From NCBI GenBank assembly GCA_046348855.1, contig JAXMDK010000010.1, forward strand, positions 1 to 64,000: a DNA stretch of 64,000 nucleotides. Reading direction: 5' to 3'. Every line of letters starts with the position of its first letter. Position 1 is the stretch's first letter. This DNA comes from TMP-24 sp046348855 (GTDB lineage Bacteria > Pseudomonadota > Alphaproteobacteria > Rhodobacterales > Rhodobacteraceae). Below are positions 1 through 8,300 of the stretch, in pieces. The position numbers and the translations under genes are program-made. Below the pieces are notes generated by a model, which did not search any database, had not been told where the DNA came from, and saw only the letters and a list, made by a program, of their open reading frames with translations.

Positions 1-1
1 G

Positions 2-292
2 CGGTCCTACATGCGGTCCAAGACTATCGACGGGGTGATCAACCTCGGCGTGGCGCAGCGCGTCGGCCTGACGCCGGCGCAGATCGACGACATGTATCAG
101 CTGATGGCGATCGCCAACTACGAGGATCGGTTCGTCATTCCGACGACCCACCGCGAGCTGGTCGAGGACGCCTATGACCTGAGAAGCGGTTGCGGCTTCA
201 CCGACGGCAACGGCTGCTCTTCGGGCTCGAACGGCAAGTCGCTGTTCGGCGGCGGCCGCAAGTTCCGCGCGCCGACGGAGTTCCTGTCATGA
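2..292 (+). CDS. narH: Nitrate reductase beta subunit NarH, C-terminal part
   Basis: This is the last 96 codons of an open frame that runs in from the left edge. NarH is the iron-sulfur subunit of respiratory nitrate reductase, passing electrons from NarI heme to the NarG molybdenum site at the cytoplasmic face of the membrane. No cluster-binding cysteine motif lies in the visible part, but the tail ends in the cysteine- and glycine-rich stretch (SGCGFTDGNGCS) seen near NarH C-termini. The stop codon overlaps the narJ start as ATGA, and narJ and narI follow, which fixes the identity. The beginning of the gene and narG lie outside the window. Confidence 0.9.
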   Translation, partial: RSYMRSKTIDGVINLGVAQRVGLTPAQIDDMYQLMAIANYEDRFVIPTTHRELVEDAYDLRSGCGFTDGNGCSSGSNGKSLFGGGRKFRAPTEFLS

Positions 293-1008
293 CTGGGCAT
301 CCGATGAAAAGCTTCCGGGCGCTGTCGGCGCTGCTGTCCTATCCGACCCAGGACCTGAAGGATGCGGTCCCCGACATCCGTGCACTTCTGGTCGACGAGG
401 GCCTGTTCGGCCCCCGTCATCTTTCCGGGCTCGATCCGCTTCTGTCCCGGCTGGCCGGGGCGGATATTCTGGACAGTCAGGAAACCTATGTCCTGCTGTT
501 CGACCGGTCGCGCAGCCTGTCCCTGAACCTGTTCGAGCATGTGCACGGCGAAAGCCGCGACCGGGGCGGCGCGATGGTGGACCTCTTGGAAACCTACCGC
601 GCTGCCGGCTTCGATCTGGCCGGGACGGAACTGCCCGACCATTTGCCGGTGCTGCTGGAGTTCCTGTCCACCCAGCCGGTGGCCGAGGCGCGGGCAATCC
701 TGCAGGATGCGGGCGCGATCCTTGTCGCGCTGGCCGAACGGCTGACCCGGCGCGAAAGCCTCTATGCGCCAGTTCTGACGGCGCTGGTCGATTTCGCCCA
801 GGCCGAGGCGACCGGCGAGGAAGCCGCCGCCCTGCTGGCCGAGCCCCTCGACAACCCCGAGGATCTTGCCGCGCTGGACGCCACCTATGCCGAGGCGCAA
901 GTCGTCTTCGGCCCCGACCCCAATGCCGGTTGCCCGGCCAGCCGCGACCTGCTGGCGCGGATGGATCTGCGCCCGGCCCCCAACCCCAACCCCCTAGCGG
1001 CGGAATGA
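289..1008 (+). CDS. narJ: Nitrate reductase assembly chaperone NarJ
   Basis: A 239-residue cytoplasmic chaperone of the NarJ/TorD family. It is needed to insert the molybdenum cofactor into NarG and to attach the NarGH complex to NarI, and is not part of the final enzyme. The N-terminal pattern (SFRALSALLSYPT) and the central LFEHVHGESRDRG segment at about residues 82-95 are typical NarJ signatures. The ATG overlaps the narH stop by 4 bases, indicating translational coupling. The C-terminus is rich in Pro and Asn and looks unstructured. narI follows after 12 bases with a GGAGG-like ribosome site. Confidence 0.95.
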   Translation: MTGHPMKSFRALSALLSYPTQDLKDAVPDIRALLVDEGLFGPRHLSGLDPLLSRLAGADILDSQETYVLLFDRSRSLSLNLFEHVHGESRDRGGAMVDLLETYRAAGFDLAGTELPDHLPVLLEFLSTQPVAEARAILQDAGAILVALAERLTRRESLYAPVLTALVDFAQAEATGEEAAALLAEPLDNPEDLAALDATYAEAQVVFGPDPNAGCPASRDLLARMDLRPAPNPNPLAAE

Positions 1009-1020
1009 TCGGAGGATCCG

Positions 1021-1740
1021 ATGCAATATTTCCTTTTCGGCATCTACCCCTATATCGCGCTGAGCGTGATGATCATCGCCTCGATCGCACGCTATGAACG
1101 CGACCCCTTCACCTGGAAATCCAAGTCCAGTCAGCTTCTGCGCAAGCGGCAGTTCATCTGGGGTTCGGTGCTGTTCCACGTCGGCGTGCTGGTGATCTTC
1201 GTCGGGCATTTCGTCGGCCTGCTGACCCCGATTGCCGTCTTCGACGCGCTGGGCATTCCGCACGGGGCCAAGCAGCTGATGGCGGTGGTCGCGGGCGGTG
1301 TGGCCGGGGTGATGGCTCTGGCTGGCGGCCTCCTGCTTCTGCACCGCCGCCTGATGGACCCGCGGATCAAGGCGAACTCTACCTTTGCCGACACCGGCAT
1401 CCTGGCGCTTCTGATGCTGCAACTCCTGCTCGGCGTCGGCTCGATCGCCGTCTCGCTGCAGAACCTCGATGGGCATGAAATGGTCAAGCTGATGACCTGG
1501 GCGCAGGACATCGTCTACCTGCAACCGGGCGCAGTCGACGCGATTTCGGAGGCGCACTGGATCTTCAAGGCCCATATCACCGTCGGGCTGACGATCTTCC
1601 TGCTGTTCCCCTTCACCCGGCTGGTGCACATCATCTCGGCCCCGGTCCGCTATCTGTGGCGCCCGGGCTACCAGATCGTCCGCACCCGGCGGGGTGCGCG
1701 CGCGGCGGTGCCGGGTGTTGGCCCGCGTGCGGTGAAGTGA
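1021..1740 (+). CDS. narI: Nitrate reductase gamma subunit NarI (cytochrome b)
   Basis: A 239-residue integral membrane protein with five predicted transmembrane helices (roughly residues 5-24, 46-68, 88-108, 119-140 and 178-203). NarI carries two b-type hemes and oxidises quinol, sending electrons to NarH. Candidate heme ligands are the histidines in the FHVGV...FVGHFVGL segment and in the EAHWIFKAH and RLVHII segments near the end. The length matches the family. It follows narJ closely, and a ribosome site (GGAGGATCCG) precedes the ATG. Confidence 0.95.
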   Translation: MQYFLFGIYPYIALSVMIIASIARYERDPFTWKSKSSQLLRKRQFIWGSVLFHVGVLVIFVGHFVGLLTPIAVFDALGIPHGAKQLMAVVAGGVAGVMALAGGLLLLHRRLMDPRIKANSTFADTGILALLMLQLLLGVGSIAVSLQNLDGHEMVKLMTWAQDIVYLQPGAVDAISEAHWIFKAHITVGLTIFLLFPFTRLVHIISAPVRYLWRPGYQIVRTRRGARAAVPGVGPRAVK

Positions 1741-1747
1741 GGCGGAA

Positions 1748-2560
1748 ATGGCAGGACTGACCGCCGACATCACCGTCAACGGCGTGACGATCCCGGCGGC
1801 GCGCATCGCCGCCGAGGCGCAGAACCACCCCGCGCCCAAGGGCAAGCCGGGTATCGCCTGGACGGCCGCGGCGCGGGCGCTGGCGTTGCGCGAACTGATG
1901 CTGGAGAAGGCCCGCGCCCTCGGCCTGCAGGCCGAGCCGGGCGAGATCGCGCCGGGGCGGATGGAGACCGAGGACGAGGCCCTGATCCGCGCCGTGCTCG
2001 AGGCCGAGGTCCGGCCCGCGCCGGTGGCCGAAGCCGAGTTGCGCGCCGCCTATGATGCCCGGCCCGACAGGTTCCACTCGCCGACGCTGTGGGAAGCTTC
2101 GCACATCCTGTTTGCGGCCGAACCGGGGCCGCAGCGCGCCGAGGCCCGCGTTCTGGCCGACAAGGTTCTGGCCGAGATTCTGGCGCGGCCGGCCAGCTTT
2201 GGCGATCTGGCACTGGCGCATTCGGCCTGTTCGTCGCGGCAGAACGGCGGCCGGCTGGGCCAGCTCGGTCCCGGCGATACGGTGCCCGAGTTTGAAAGAG
2301 CGCTGGCCGCGCTGACACCGGGCGAAATTGCCGCCGCCCCGGTCGAAACCCCGTTCGGCTGGCACATCCTGCGTCAGGATGCCCGGGCCGAAGGCGCGGT
2401 CCTGCCCTTTGCCGCCGTGTTGCCTCGCCTGCGCGAGGCCGCCGAAAAGGCCGCCTGGACCCGTGCCGCGCACGACTTCGCCGAGAGACTGATCGCCGGT
2501 GCCCAGATCGAGGGCGTCCGGCTGACCCCCGAACCGGCGCGGGAAACGCAGCCGACATGA
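1748..2560 (+). CDS. Parvulin-type peptidyl-prolyl cis-trans isomerase in the nar operon
   Basis: A 270-residue protein with a parvulin (PpiC) domain at about residues 105-215: a WEASHILF motif, then a SACSSRQNGGRLGQLGPG core, then TPFGWHIL. These are the usual rotamase landmarks. No signal peptide is obvious, so it is probably cytoplasmic. Isomerases of this kind are often encoded directly after narI in alphaproteobacteria and betaproteobacteria, and a role in nitrate reductase folding or assembly is an inference from position. The stop codon overlaps the start of the next gene by four bases, so the two are likely co-translated. Confidence 0.85.
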   Translation: MAGLTADITVNGVTIPAARIAAEAQNHPAPKGKPGIAWTAAARALALRELMLEKARALGLQAEPGEIAPGRMETEDEALIRAVLEAEVRPAPVAEAELRAAYDARPDRFHSPTLWEASHILFAAEPGPQRAEARVLADKVLAEILARPASFGDLALAHSACSSRQNGGRLGQLGPGDTVPEFERALAALTPGEIAAAPVETPFGWHILRQDARAEGAVLPFAAVLPRLREAAEKAAWTRAAHDFAERLIAGAQIEGVRLTPEPARETQPT

Positions 2561-3090
2561 AGGACGTGACCGACCTGCCGCCGCCCCGCCTGGCCACCGT
2601 CAGTCTGCCGGGCAAGGGCGAGACCGACCGTTTCCTGGCCGAGGTCGTGGCGCGCCTGATCGCGCATGGCCTGCGTCTGGCGGGAACGGTGCAGAGCAAT
2701 CTGGAACGCGCCGACCGCCCACGCTGCGACATGGATCTGCAGGTGCTGCCCGACGGCCCCTTGCTGCGCATCAGCGAGGATCGCGGGGCTCTGGCGCGGG
2801 GGTGCCGGCTGGATTCGGGCGTCCTGGAAGAGGCGGTCGCGGCGGTTCAGGCGCGCCTGCCCGCCGCCCAGCTTCTGGTCGTGAACAAGTTCGGCAAGCG
2901 CGAGGCTGAGGGTCATGGTTTCGTCCCCGTGATCGCTGCCGCGCTGGAGCTTGGCCTGCCGGTTCTGGTGGGGGTGAACGGGCTGAACCTGCCGGCCCTG
3001 CGCGACTTTGCCGGCGATCTTCTGACCGAACTGCCGCCCGATGGCGATCATGTGCTGGGCTGGGCGCTGGCAGGCTGCCATGTCGGCTGA
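2557..3090 (+). CDS. DUF2478-family protein, molybdenum-linked
   Basis: A 177-residue cytoplasmic protein. The segment VNKFGKREAEGHGF at about residues 109-122 is the hallmark of DUF2478 proteins, a nucleotide-binding-like family usually found beside molybdate transport or molybdopterin genes. No classical Walker A motif (GxxGxGKS/T) is visible. Its function is not established. It lies between a nar-associated isomerase and mogA, overlapping both neighbours by a few bases, which supports a role in molybdenum handling for the nitrate reductase. Confidence 0.75.
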   Translation: MKDVTDLPPPRLATVSLPGKGETDRFLAEVVARLIAHGLRLAGTVQSNLERADRPRCDMDLQVLPDGPLLRISEDRGALARGCRLDSGVLEEAVAAVQARLPAAQLLVVNKFGKREAEGHGFVPVIAAALELGLPVLVGVNGLNLPALRDFAGDLLTELPPDGDHVLGWALAGCHVG

Positions 3091-3616
3091 CCGGCCTGCG
3101 CTGATCGGGGTGCTGACCGTATCCGACCGCGCCAGCCGCGGCGAATACGAAGACAAGGGCGGCCCCGCGGCCGAGGACTGGATCCACCGCTGTCTGACCT
3201 CGCCGCACCGGGTCTTGCGGCGGATCGTGCCGGACGGGGTGGAATCAGTTTCGGCGGCGCTGATCCGCATGGCGGACGAGGACGGGGCCGACCTGATCCT
3301 GGTGACCGGCGGCACCGGCCCCGCGCCGCGCGACCAGACGCCCGAGGCCCTGGCCGCGGTCATCGACCGGCAACTGCCCGGCTTTGGCGAGGCGATGCGC
3401 CGCGCCAGCCTGGCCGAAGTGCCGACGGCGATCCTGTCGCGGCAGGAAGCCGGTACCCGCGGAAAAAGCCTGATCATCCTCCTGCCGGGCAAGCCTTCGG
3501 CCATCGCCACCTGCCTGTCGGCGGTGTTCGCCGCCGTGCCCTATTGCCTCGACCTGATCGGCGCAGCCCGGATCGAGACCGACCCTGCGATGAGCAACGC
3601 CTTCCGCCCCGGCTAA
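3080..3616 (+). CDS. mogA: Molybdopterin adenylyltransferase MogA
   Basis: A 178-residue MoCF-fold protein. MogA adenylylates molybdopterin before molybdenum insertion. Visible family landmarks are the N-terminal TVSDRASRGEYEDKGGP (MogA-type rather than MoaB-type), the GGTGPAPRDQTPEA nucleotide and pterin site, and LLPGKPSA near the end. The ATG at 3080 was chosen because it fits the family N-terminus; it overlaps the DUF2478 gene by 11 bases. It is the last gene of the nar-associated operon, and the next gene is on the opposite strand 19 bases later. Confidence 0.9.
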   Translation: MSADRPALIGVLTVSDRASRGEYEDKGGPAAEDWIHRCLTSPHRVLRRIVPDGVESVSAALIRMADEDGADLILVTGGTGPAPRDQTPEALAAVIDRQLPGFGEAMRRASLAEVPTAILSRQEAGTRGKSLIILLPGKPSAIATCLSAVFAAVPYCLDLIGAARIETDPAMSNAFRPG

Positions 3617-3635
3617 GGGGGCTTCGGGCTGCCGG

Positions 3636-4541
3636 TCAGGGCCGGACATCAACCCGCCGCGCCATGTCGCGCAACCAGTCGCGCACGGCCGCCACATGCA
3701 GCGCGTTCCGGGTCTTGCGCGGCGCGACGAGCCAGAAGTCGGCGCCGGTTCGCAGCTCGCGATCAAAGCAGGGCACCAGCTTTCCGGTGGCCAGGTCATC
3801 GGCCACGAAGAAGCGGGGCGTCAGCGCAATGCCCTGGCCGGCGATGGCGGCCTCGATCGCCAGCGAGGTCTGGTTGAAGCGGATGTTCTTGGCCGGTTGG
3901 GGCGCGCCTTCGGGGAAGGCGAGGCCCAGGAATTGCGGCCAGAGATCATGGGCGTCGTGCAAGAGCGTCAGCCCCGTCAGGTCGCGCGGGCCGGGGTCTG
4001 CTCCGAGCCGCTGCAGCGCGGTCGGGCTGGCCACCGCGATGATGACCTGCTCGAACAGCAGTTCGGCCGACAACCCCGGCCCGAACGGCGGGCGGCCCAG
4101 GCGGACGGCAATATCGACGGCGTCGGTCTGGAAGTTCGACATCCGGTCGCTGGCGACGATGCGCAGGTCGATCTCGGGATGGGCATCGGTGAAAGCGGGC
4201 AGGCGGGGGATCAGCCATTTGGCGGCAAAGGTCGGGGTGACGCTGATGGTCAGGTGGGTCGGTTCGGGCCGCAGCACCTCGGTCGCCTCGGCGATCAGGT
4301 CGAAGGCCTTGCGGATGTTGGTGACATAGCCGCGCCCCGCCTCGGTCAGGAACAGGCTGCGGGATTGGCGGAGGAACAGTTGCAGGCCCAGTTGCGCCTC
4401 GAGATTGCGGACCTGCTGAGCCACCGCGCCTTGGGTCACACCCAGTTCCTCGGCGGCAAGGCGAAAGTTCAGATGGCGGGCAGCGACCTCGAAGGCACGC
4501 AGTCCGTTCAGCGAGGGCAGGCGGGCAAGGTCTTTGGACAT
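3636..4541 (-). CDS. LysR-family regulator, GcvA-like
   Basis: A 301-residue LysR-type transcription factor: winged helix at about residues 8-66 (NFRLAAEELGVTQGAVAQQVRNLE) and a periplasmic-binding-like effector domain from about residue 92. The helix-turn-helix and the start of the effector domain resemble the GcvA/AmpR branch. It is divergent from the SDR gene at 4668, and a LysR-type dyad lies in the gap, so the SDR gene is its likely target. The effector is unknown. The ATG at 4541 gives the normal family N-terminus. Confidence 0.9.
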   Translation of the reverse strand: MSKDLARLPSLNGLRAFEVAARHLNFRLAAEELGVTQGAVAQQVRNLEAQLGLQLFLRQSRSLFLTEAGRGYVTNIRKAFDLIAEATEVLRPEPTHLTISVTPTFAAKWLIPRLPAFTDAHPEIDLRIVASDRMSNFQTDAVDIAVRLGRPPFGPGLSAELLFEQVIIAVASPTALQRLGADPGPRDLTGLTLLHDAHDLWPQFLGLAFPEGAPQPAKNIRFNQTSLAIEAAIAGQGIALTPRFFVADDLATGKLVPCFDRELRTGADFWLVAPRKTRNALHVAAVRDWLRDMARRVDVRP

Positions 4542-4559
4542 GAGCAGTTTTTCTACTGG

Positions 4560-4576
4560 ATGATGACAGCTATCAT
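4560..4576. promoter_or_regulatory. LysR-type dyad between divergent LysR and SDR genes
   Basis: ATGAT and ATCAT form an inverted repeat with a 7-base spacer, centred 27 bases upstream of the LysR start and about 100 bases upstream of the SDR start. Position and form fit a LysR recognition site; binding is an inference. Confidence 0.45.
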
Positions 4577-4667
4577 GGTTCGTGCTGCCCGCGTCAATGC
4601 GGTAGGGTTTGCGACAATGAAGCGCGCGGTCCTGTGCTGCGGGCGCGGAAAACGATGGAGACTGACA

Positions 4668-5372
4668 ATGTCTGTAGAAAAAGTGGCCCTGATCACGGCG
4701 GGTGGCAGCGGCATGGGCGCGGCTTCGGCGCGGCGGCTGGCGGCGGATGGCTACAAGGTGGCGATCCTGTCCTCGTCCGGCAAGGGCGAGGCGCTGGCGG
4801 CGGAACTGGGCGGCATCGGCGTGACCGGCTCGAACCTCGTGAGTGACGATGTGGCGCGGCTGGTCGATGCGGCGGTGGCGAAATGGGGCCGGATCGACGT
4901 GCTGGTCAACAGCGCGGGGCATGGGCCAAGAAAGCAGATCCTCGAACTGACCGACGCTGATTGGCAGATGGGCATGGACGTCTATTTCCTGTCCGCCGTC
5001 CGCCCGATCCGGCTGGTGACGCCGCACATGCAGGCGCAGAAGTCGGGGGCGATCATCAATATCTCGACCGCCTGGGCCTTCGAGCCGTCGGCGATGTTCC
5101 CGACCTCGTCGGTGGCGCGGGCAGGCTTCGCCGCCTTCACCAAGATCTACGCCGACACCTACGCGCCCGACAACATCCGCATCAACAACATCCTGCCCGG
5201 CTGGATCGACAGCCTGCCCGCCACCGACGAGCGTCGTCAGACCGTTCCGATGGGCCGCTATGGCCGGTCCGAGGAGATCGCGGCGACGGTGGCTTTCCTC
5301 GCATCCGAGGGCGCGGGCTATATCACCGGCCAGAACCTGCGGGTCGACGGCGGCATCACCCGGTCGGTCTGA
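4668..5372 (+). CDS. Short-chain dehydrogenase family protein with altered catalytic residues
   Basis: A 234-residue Rossmann-fold protein of the SDR superfamily. The cofactor motif is ITAGGSGMG (residues about 8-16), followed by NSAG at about 82 and the usual C-terminal ITGQNLRVDGG. The serine of the catalytic triad is present (NIST), but at the spacing where Tyr-x3-Lys is expected the sequence reads TSSVARAG, so both the tyrosine and the lysine appear absent. It belongs to a divergent SDR subfamily with the same FPTS pattern; the substrate is unknown. It is transcribed away from the LysR gene, which probably regulates it. A strong hairpin follows the stop. Confidence 0.85.
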   Translation: MSVEKVALITAGGSGMGAASARRLAADGYKVAILSSSGKGEALAAELGGIGVTGSNLVSDDVARLVDAAVAKWGRIDVLVNSAGHGPRKQILELTDADWQMGMDVYFLSAVRPIRLVTPHMQAQKSGAIINISTAWAFEPSAMFPTSSVARAGFAAFTKIYADTYAPDNIRINNILPGWIDSLPATDERRQTVPMGRYGRSEEIAATVAFLASEGAGYITGQNLRVDGGITRSV

Positions 5373-5384
5373 GATGCGCTGAAG

Positions 5385-5421
5385 CCGCGCGGCCTGCCTC
5401 CGGCCGGGGCAGGCCGCGCGG
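5385..5421. terminator. Strong hairpin between convergent genes
   Basis: A perfect 14-base-pair inverted repeat (CCGCGCGGCCTGCC and its complement) with a 9-base loop sits between the convergent SDR and aldo/keto reductase genes. There is no clear T-tract, so it may be a bidirectional terminator or an RNA 3'-end stabiliser. Confidence 0.6.
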
Positions 5422-5432
5422 ACCGGCAGGGT

Positions 5433-6446
5433 TCAGCGTCCGGTCATGGTCAGCGCGGCTTGGGGCAGGCGCAGGCCCTGCACGGGAATGGCGGCGCTTG
5501 CGGCGTCGAGATCGGCCACGACCTTCGGAGTCAGCGCAAGGGTTGCCGCGCCAAGGTTCTCGGTCAGACGGTCGATCCTTTTGGTGCCGGGGATCGGCGC
5601 GATCCACGGCGCCTTGGCCAGCAGCCAGGCCAATGCGACCTGCGCAGGCGTGGCGTTCAGGCGGGTGGCGAAGCCCCGGATCATCTCGACCAGAGCCATG
5701 TTGGCGGCGCGGGCTTCGGTCGCAAAGCGCGGCACCTGGGCGCGGAAGTCGGTGGCGGGAAAGGTGGTGGCCGGGTCGATCTTGCCGGTCAGGAACCCCG
5801 CACCCAGGGGGCTGAAGGGGACGAAGCCGATGCCCAGTTCCGCCAGCGTGGGCAGCAGTTCGATTTCAGGTTCGCGCCACCAGAGCGAATATTCGCTTTG
5901 CACCGCCGCCACCGGCTGCACCGCGTGGGCGCGGCGGATCGTGGCGGTGGATGCCTCGGACAAGCCGAAATGACCGACCTTGCCTTCGGCGATCAGGTCG
6001 CGGACGGTGCCCGCCACATCCTCGATCGGCACGGCAGGGTCGACGCGATGCTGGTAGAACAGGTCGATCTTTTCCACCCCCAGTCGCTTCAGGCTCGCCT
6101 CGCAGACGGCGCGGATATGGTCGGGGCGGCTGTCGGTGCCGCCGCGTGCGGTGTGTCGGCTACCGGTGGCCGAGTCGATGTCGAAGCCGAACTTGGTGGC
6201 GATCGTCACCCGGTCGCGGATTGGTCGCAGCGCCTTGCCAACCAGGATTTCGTTGGTGAACGGCCCATAGGCCTCGGCCGTGTCGAAATGGGTGACGCCC
6301 TGGTCATGGGCGGCACGGATCACCGCGATTGCCTCCGCCTCGGGCAGTCCGTCGCCATAGGCCGAGGTCAGGCCCATGCAGCCGAACCCCAGCGCCGAAA
6401 CCGTCAGGCCGCCTTGCCCCAATGTCCTTTGTTCCATTTCTGCCAT
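5433..6446 (-). CDS. Aldo/keto reductase
   Basis: A 337-residue NADPH-dependent aldo/keto reductase. The catalytic tetrad is intact: Asp55 and Tyr60 (HFDTAEAYG), Lys85 (ATKFG) and His133 (YQHRVDP). Overall it resembles the YakC/AKR13 type of soluble reductases that act on aldehydes and ketones. It is divergent from the LysR gene at 6534, and a canonical T-N11-A LysR box lies between them, so expression probably depends on that regulator. The physiological substrate cannot be told from the sequence. An alternative ATG lies three codons downstream at 6437. Confidence 0.93.
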   Translation of the reverse strand: MAEMEQRTLGQGGLTVSALGFGCMGLTSAYGDGLPEAEAIAVIRAAHDQGVTHFDTAEAYGPFTNEILVGKALRPIRDRVTIATKFGFDIDSATGSRHTARGGTDSRPDHIRAVCEASLKRLGVEKIDLFYQHRVDPAVPIEDVAGTVRDLIAEGKVGHFGLSEASTATIRRAHAVQPVAAVQSEYSLWWREPEIELLPTLAELGIGFVPFSPLGAGFLTGKIDPATTFPATDFRAQVPRFATEARAANMALVEMIRGFATRLNATPAQVALAWLLAKAPWIAPIPGTKRIDRLTENLGAATLALTPKVVADLDAASAAIPVQGLRLPQAALTMTGR

Positions 6447-6488
6447 CCTTCGCCTTGTGATGGCCGAAAGATAAGGTTGCTGGATCGT

Positions 6489-6511
6489 GAAGATAATCCG
6501 CCATAATCTTC
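6489..6511. promoter_or_regulatory. Canonical T-N11-A LysR box
   Basis: GAAGAT and ATCTTC form a perfect 6-base inverted repeat with exactly 11 bases between them, the classical LysR-type site. It lies in the gap between the divergent aldo/keto reductase and LysR genes, 43 bases before the reductase start and 23 bases before the LysR ATG. Confidence 0.65.
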
Positions 6512-6533
6512 ATTCGGCTGTAAGGTGAGCTAC

Positions 6534-7427
6534 ATGGTTACCGAGGACCTGAACGATCTTGCCGCCTTTGCCGCCGTGGCGGAACTGCGCAGCTTTACCC
6601 GCGCGGCGGCGCGGTTGCAGGTGTCGCCCTCAGCGCTGAGCCAGACCATCGGCAAGCTGGAAAGGCGGCTGGGCGTCAGGCTGCTGGCACGTACCACCCG
6701 CAGCGTCTCGCTGACCGAGGCGGGAGAGCGGCTTTATACCGTCGTCGCGCCGCGGCTGTCCGAGATCAGTGCCGAACTGACCGCGCTGGCGGCCCGCGCC
6801 GACCGGCCTTCGGGGACGATCCGCATCACGACGGCCGAACATGCGGCGCTGACCATCCTGCATCCGGCCTTGGCCCGCCTGATGGCCACCCATCCCGACA
6901 TCGCGGTCGAGGTTTCGGTCGATCATGGCCTGACCGACATCGTCGCCGAACGGTTCGATGCCGGCATCCGGCTGGGCGAGCACCTGGCGCAGGACATGAT
7001 TGCCGTGCCGATCAGCCCGCCCCTGCGCATGGCGGTCGTCGGTTCCCCCGCCTACCTTCAACAGGCGGGACGCCCGGAGACCCCCGCCGACCTGCATGCC
7101 CACCGCTGCATCAACATCCGCTTTCCACGCCTCGGCAATTTGGCGCAGTGGGAATTCGAGAAGGACGGCCGCGCGGTCAACGTCCGGGTGCGGCCGACCT
7201 ATGTCAGCAACAGCCAGTCGCTTCGCCTTGCCGCTGCGCTGGATGGTATCGGGCTGGCGTGGCTGCCCGCCGACCTTGTGCGGCCGATGGTCGACAGCGG
7301 TGCATTGCAGCAGGTGCTGGAGGACTGGTGCCCGAGCTTCCCCGGCTGCTACCTTTACTACCCCAGCCGCGCCCATCCCTCGACCGCCTTCACCGCACTG
7401 GTCGAGGCGCTGCGGCTGAAGGCCTGA
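6534..7427 (+). CDS. LysR-family regulator of the aldo/keto reductase
   Basis: A 297-residue LysR-type regulator of the branch common next to oxidoreductases: HTH at about residues 5-63 (FTRAAARLQVSPSALSQTIGKLERRLG, LLARTTRSVSLTEAG) and an effector domain from about residue 90. The ATG at 6534 was preferred over a GTG at 6525 because AAGGTGAG lies 4 bases upstream at the right distance. The divergent aldo/keto reductase with a shared T-N11-A box is its likely target. No effector can be assigned. Confidence 0.9.
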   Translation: MVTEDLNDLAAFAAVAELRSFTRAAARLQVSPSALSQTIGKLERRLGVRLLARTTRSVSLTEAGERLYTVVAPRLSEISAELTALAARADRPSGTIRITTAEHAALTILHPALARLMATHPDIAVEVSVDHGLTDIVAERFDAGIRLGEHLAQDMIAVPISPPLRMAVVGSPAYLQQAGRPETPADLHAHRCINIRFPRLGNLAQWEFEKDGRAVNVRVRPTYVSNSQSLRLAAALDGIGLAWLPADLVRPMVDSGALQQVLEDWCPSFPGCYLYYPSRAHPSTAFTALVEALRLKA

Positions 7428-7449
7428 CGCGCCCGTATCCCGGCGGTTC

Positions 7450-7464
7450 TGTTGCATTGCGTTG
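7450..7464. promoter_or_regulatory. Two GTTG motifs in helical phase upstream of a DeoR gene
   Basis: TGTTG and CGTTG occur exactly 10 bases apart just upstream of the DeoR-family gene at 7488. The complement, CAACA, recurs at 10-11 base spacing at 15750-15775 and near 20883, so these may be sites of related regulators. Weak evidence. Confidence 0.25.
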
Positions 7465-7487
7465 TTTTCTGTCGGATAACGCCGGAA

Positions 7488-8243
7488 ATGACCAAGTATG
7501 CGTATCAGATCGAAAATGCCGTCGCCCTTCGCGGGTCGATCTCGGTGGGGGAACTGTCGGAGCTTCTGGGCGTGTCCGACCAGACCATCCGGCGGGTGAT
7601 CAAGCCCTTGGTCGACGAAGGCAAGGTCCGCAAGGTCCACGGCGCCATCGTCAGCGTCGAGCGCCCGGTCGATGCGCCGTTCCATGCGCGGATGCAGCTG
7701 ATGCGGCCCGAGAAATCGGCCATCGCCACCCATGTCGCCGCGATGATCCAGGATGGCGAGGCGCTGGCCATCGACACCGGCTCGACGTCGGGCTTCATCG
7801 CGCAGGCCCTGCAGATCCGGCGCAACCTGATCGTGGTGACCAACTCGACCTTTGTGGCCTCGACCCTGTCTACCGTGCCGGGCAACAAGGTCTACATGGC
7901 CGGCAGCCAGTTGCGCGACCATGACGGCGCGGCTTTCGACCGGCAGGCTTTCCAGACCATCGAACGGATGCGGGTCGACCGCAGCATCCTGTCGGCCTCG
8001 GCCGTCGATCCGGTGCGCGGGTTCCTGGCCTATGAACAGTGTGAGGCCGATCTGGCCGAGGCGATGCAGGGCATAGCCCAGGAAACCATCATGGCCGTCG
8101 ACCATTCGAAGTTCCTTGGCCCGCCCAAGCGGTCGTCGGCCTTCCAGCTGCCGTTGCCCGATGGGTCCGTGGTGGTGACGGACCGCGAACCCGGCGCGGA
8201 GTTCGTGAAAGTCCTGTCGGCCTATCGCCTGCGGATCGCCTGA
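7488..8243 (+). CDS. DeoR-family transcriptional regulator (first copy)
   Basis: A 251-residue DeoR/GlpR-type regulator: N-terminal winged helix (ISVGELSELLGVSDQTIRRVIKPL, about residues 17-40) and a C-terminal sugar-phosphate-isomerase-like sensor domain with the family landmarks IDTGSTS and VTNS. Members usually repress sugar or polyol catabolic genes and respond to a phosphorylated metabolite. ATG 7488 places the helix at the usual distance from the N-terminus; the ribosome site (CCGGAA) is weak. A bidirectional terminator follows and the amine-catabolic operon on the other strand ends just beyond it. A link to that island is likely but not shown. Confidence 0.85.
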   Translation: MTKYAYQIENAVALRGSISVGELSELLGVSDQTIRRVIKPLVDEGKVRKVHGAIVSVERPVDAPFHARMQLMRPEKSAIATHVAAMIQDGEALAIDTGSTSGFIAQALQIRRNLIVVTNSTFVASTLSTVPGNKVYMAGSQLRDHDGAAFDRQAFQTIERMRVDRSILSASAVDPVRGFLAYEQCEADLAEAMQGIAQETIMAVDHSKFLGPPKRSSAFQLPLPDGSVVVTDREPGAEFVKVLSAYRLRIA

Positions 8244-8255
8244 GCAGGGAAACGA

Positions 8256-8286
8256 AAAGGCGCCGCCCGTCCGGGACGGCGCCTTT
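8256..8286. terminator. Bidirectional rho-independent terminator
   Basis: AAAGGCGCCG and CGGCGCCTTT form a perfect 10-base-pair stem; T-rich flanks are present on both strands. It separates the convergent DeoR gene and the dehydrogenase gene and can serve both. Confidence 0.85.
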
Positions 8287-8300
8287 CCTGGCAAGACCGG

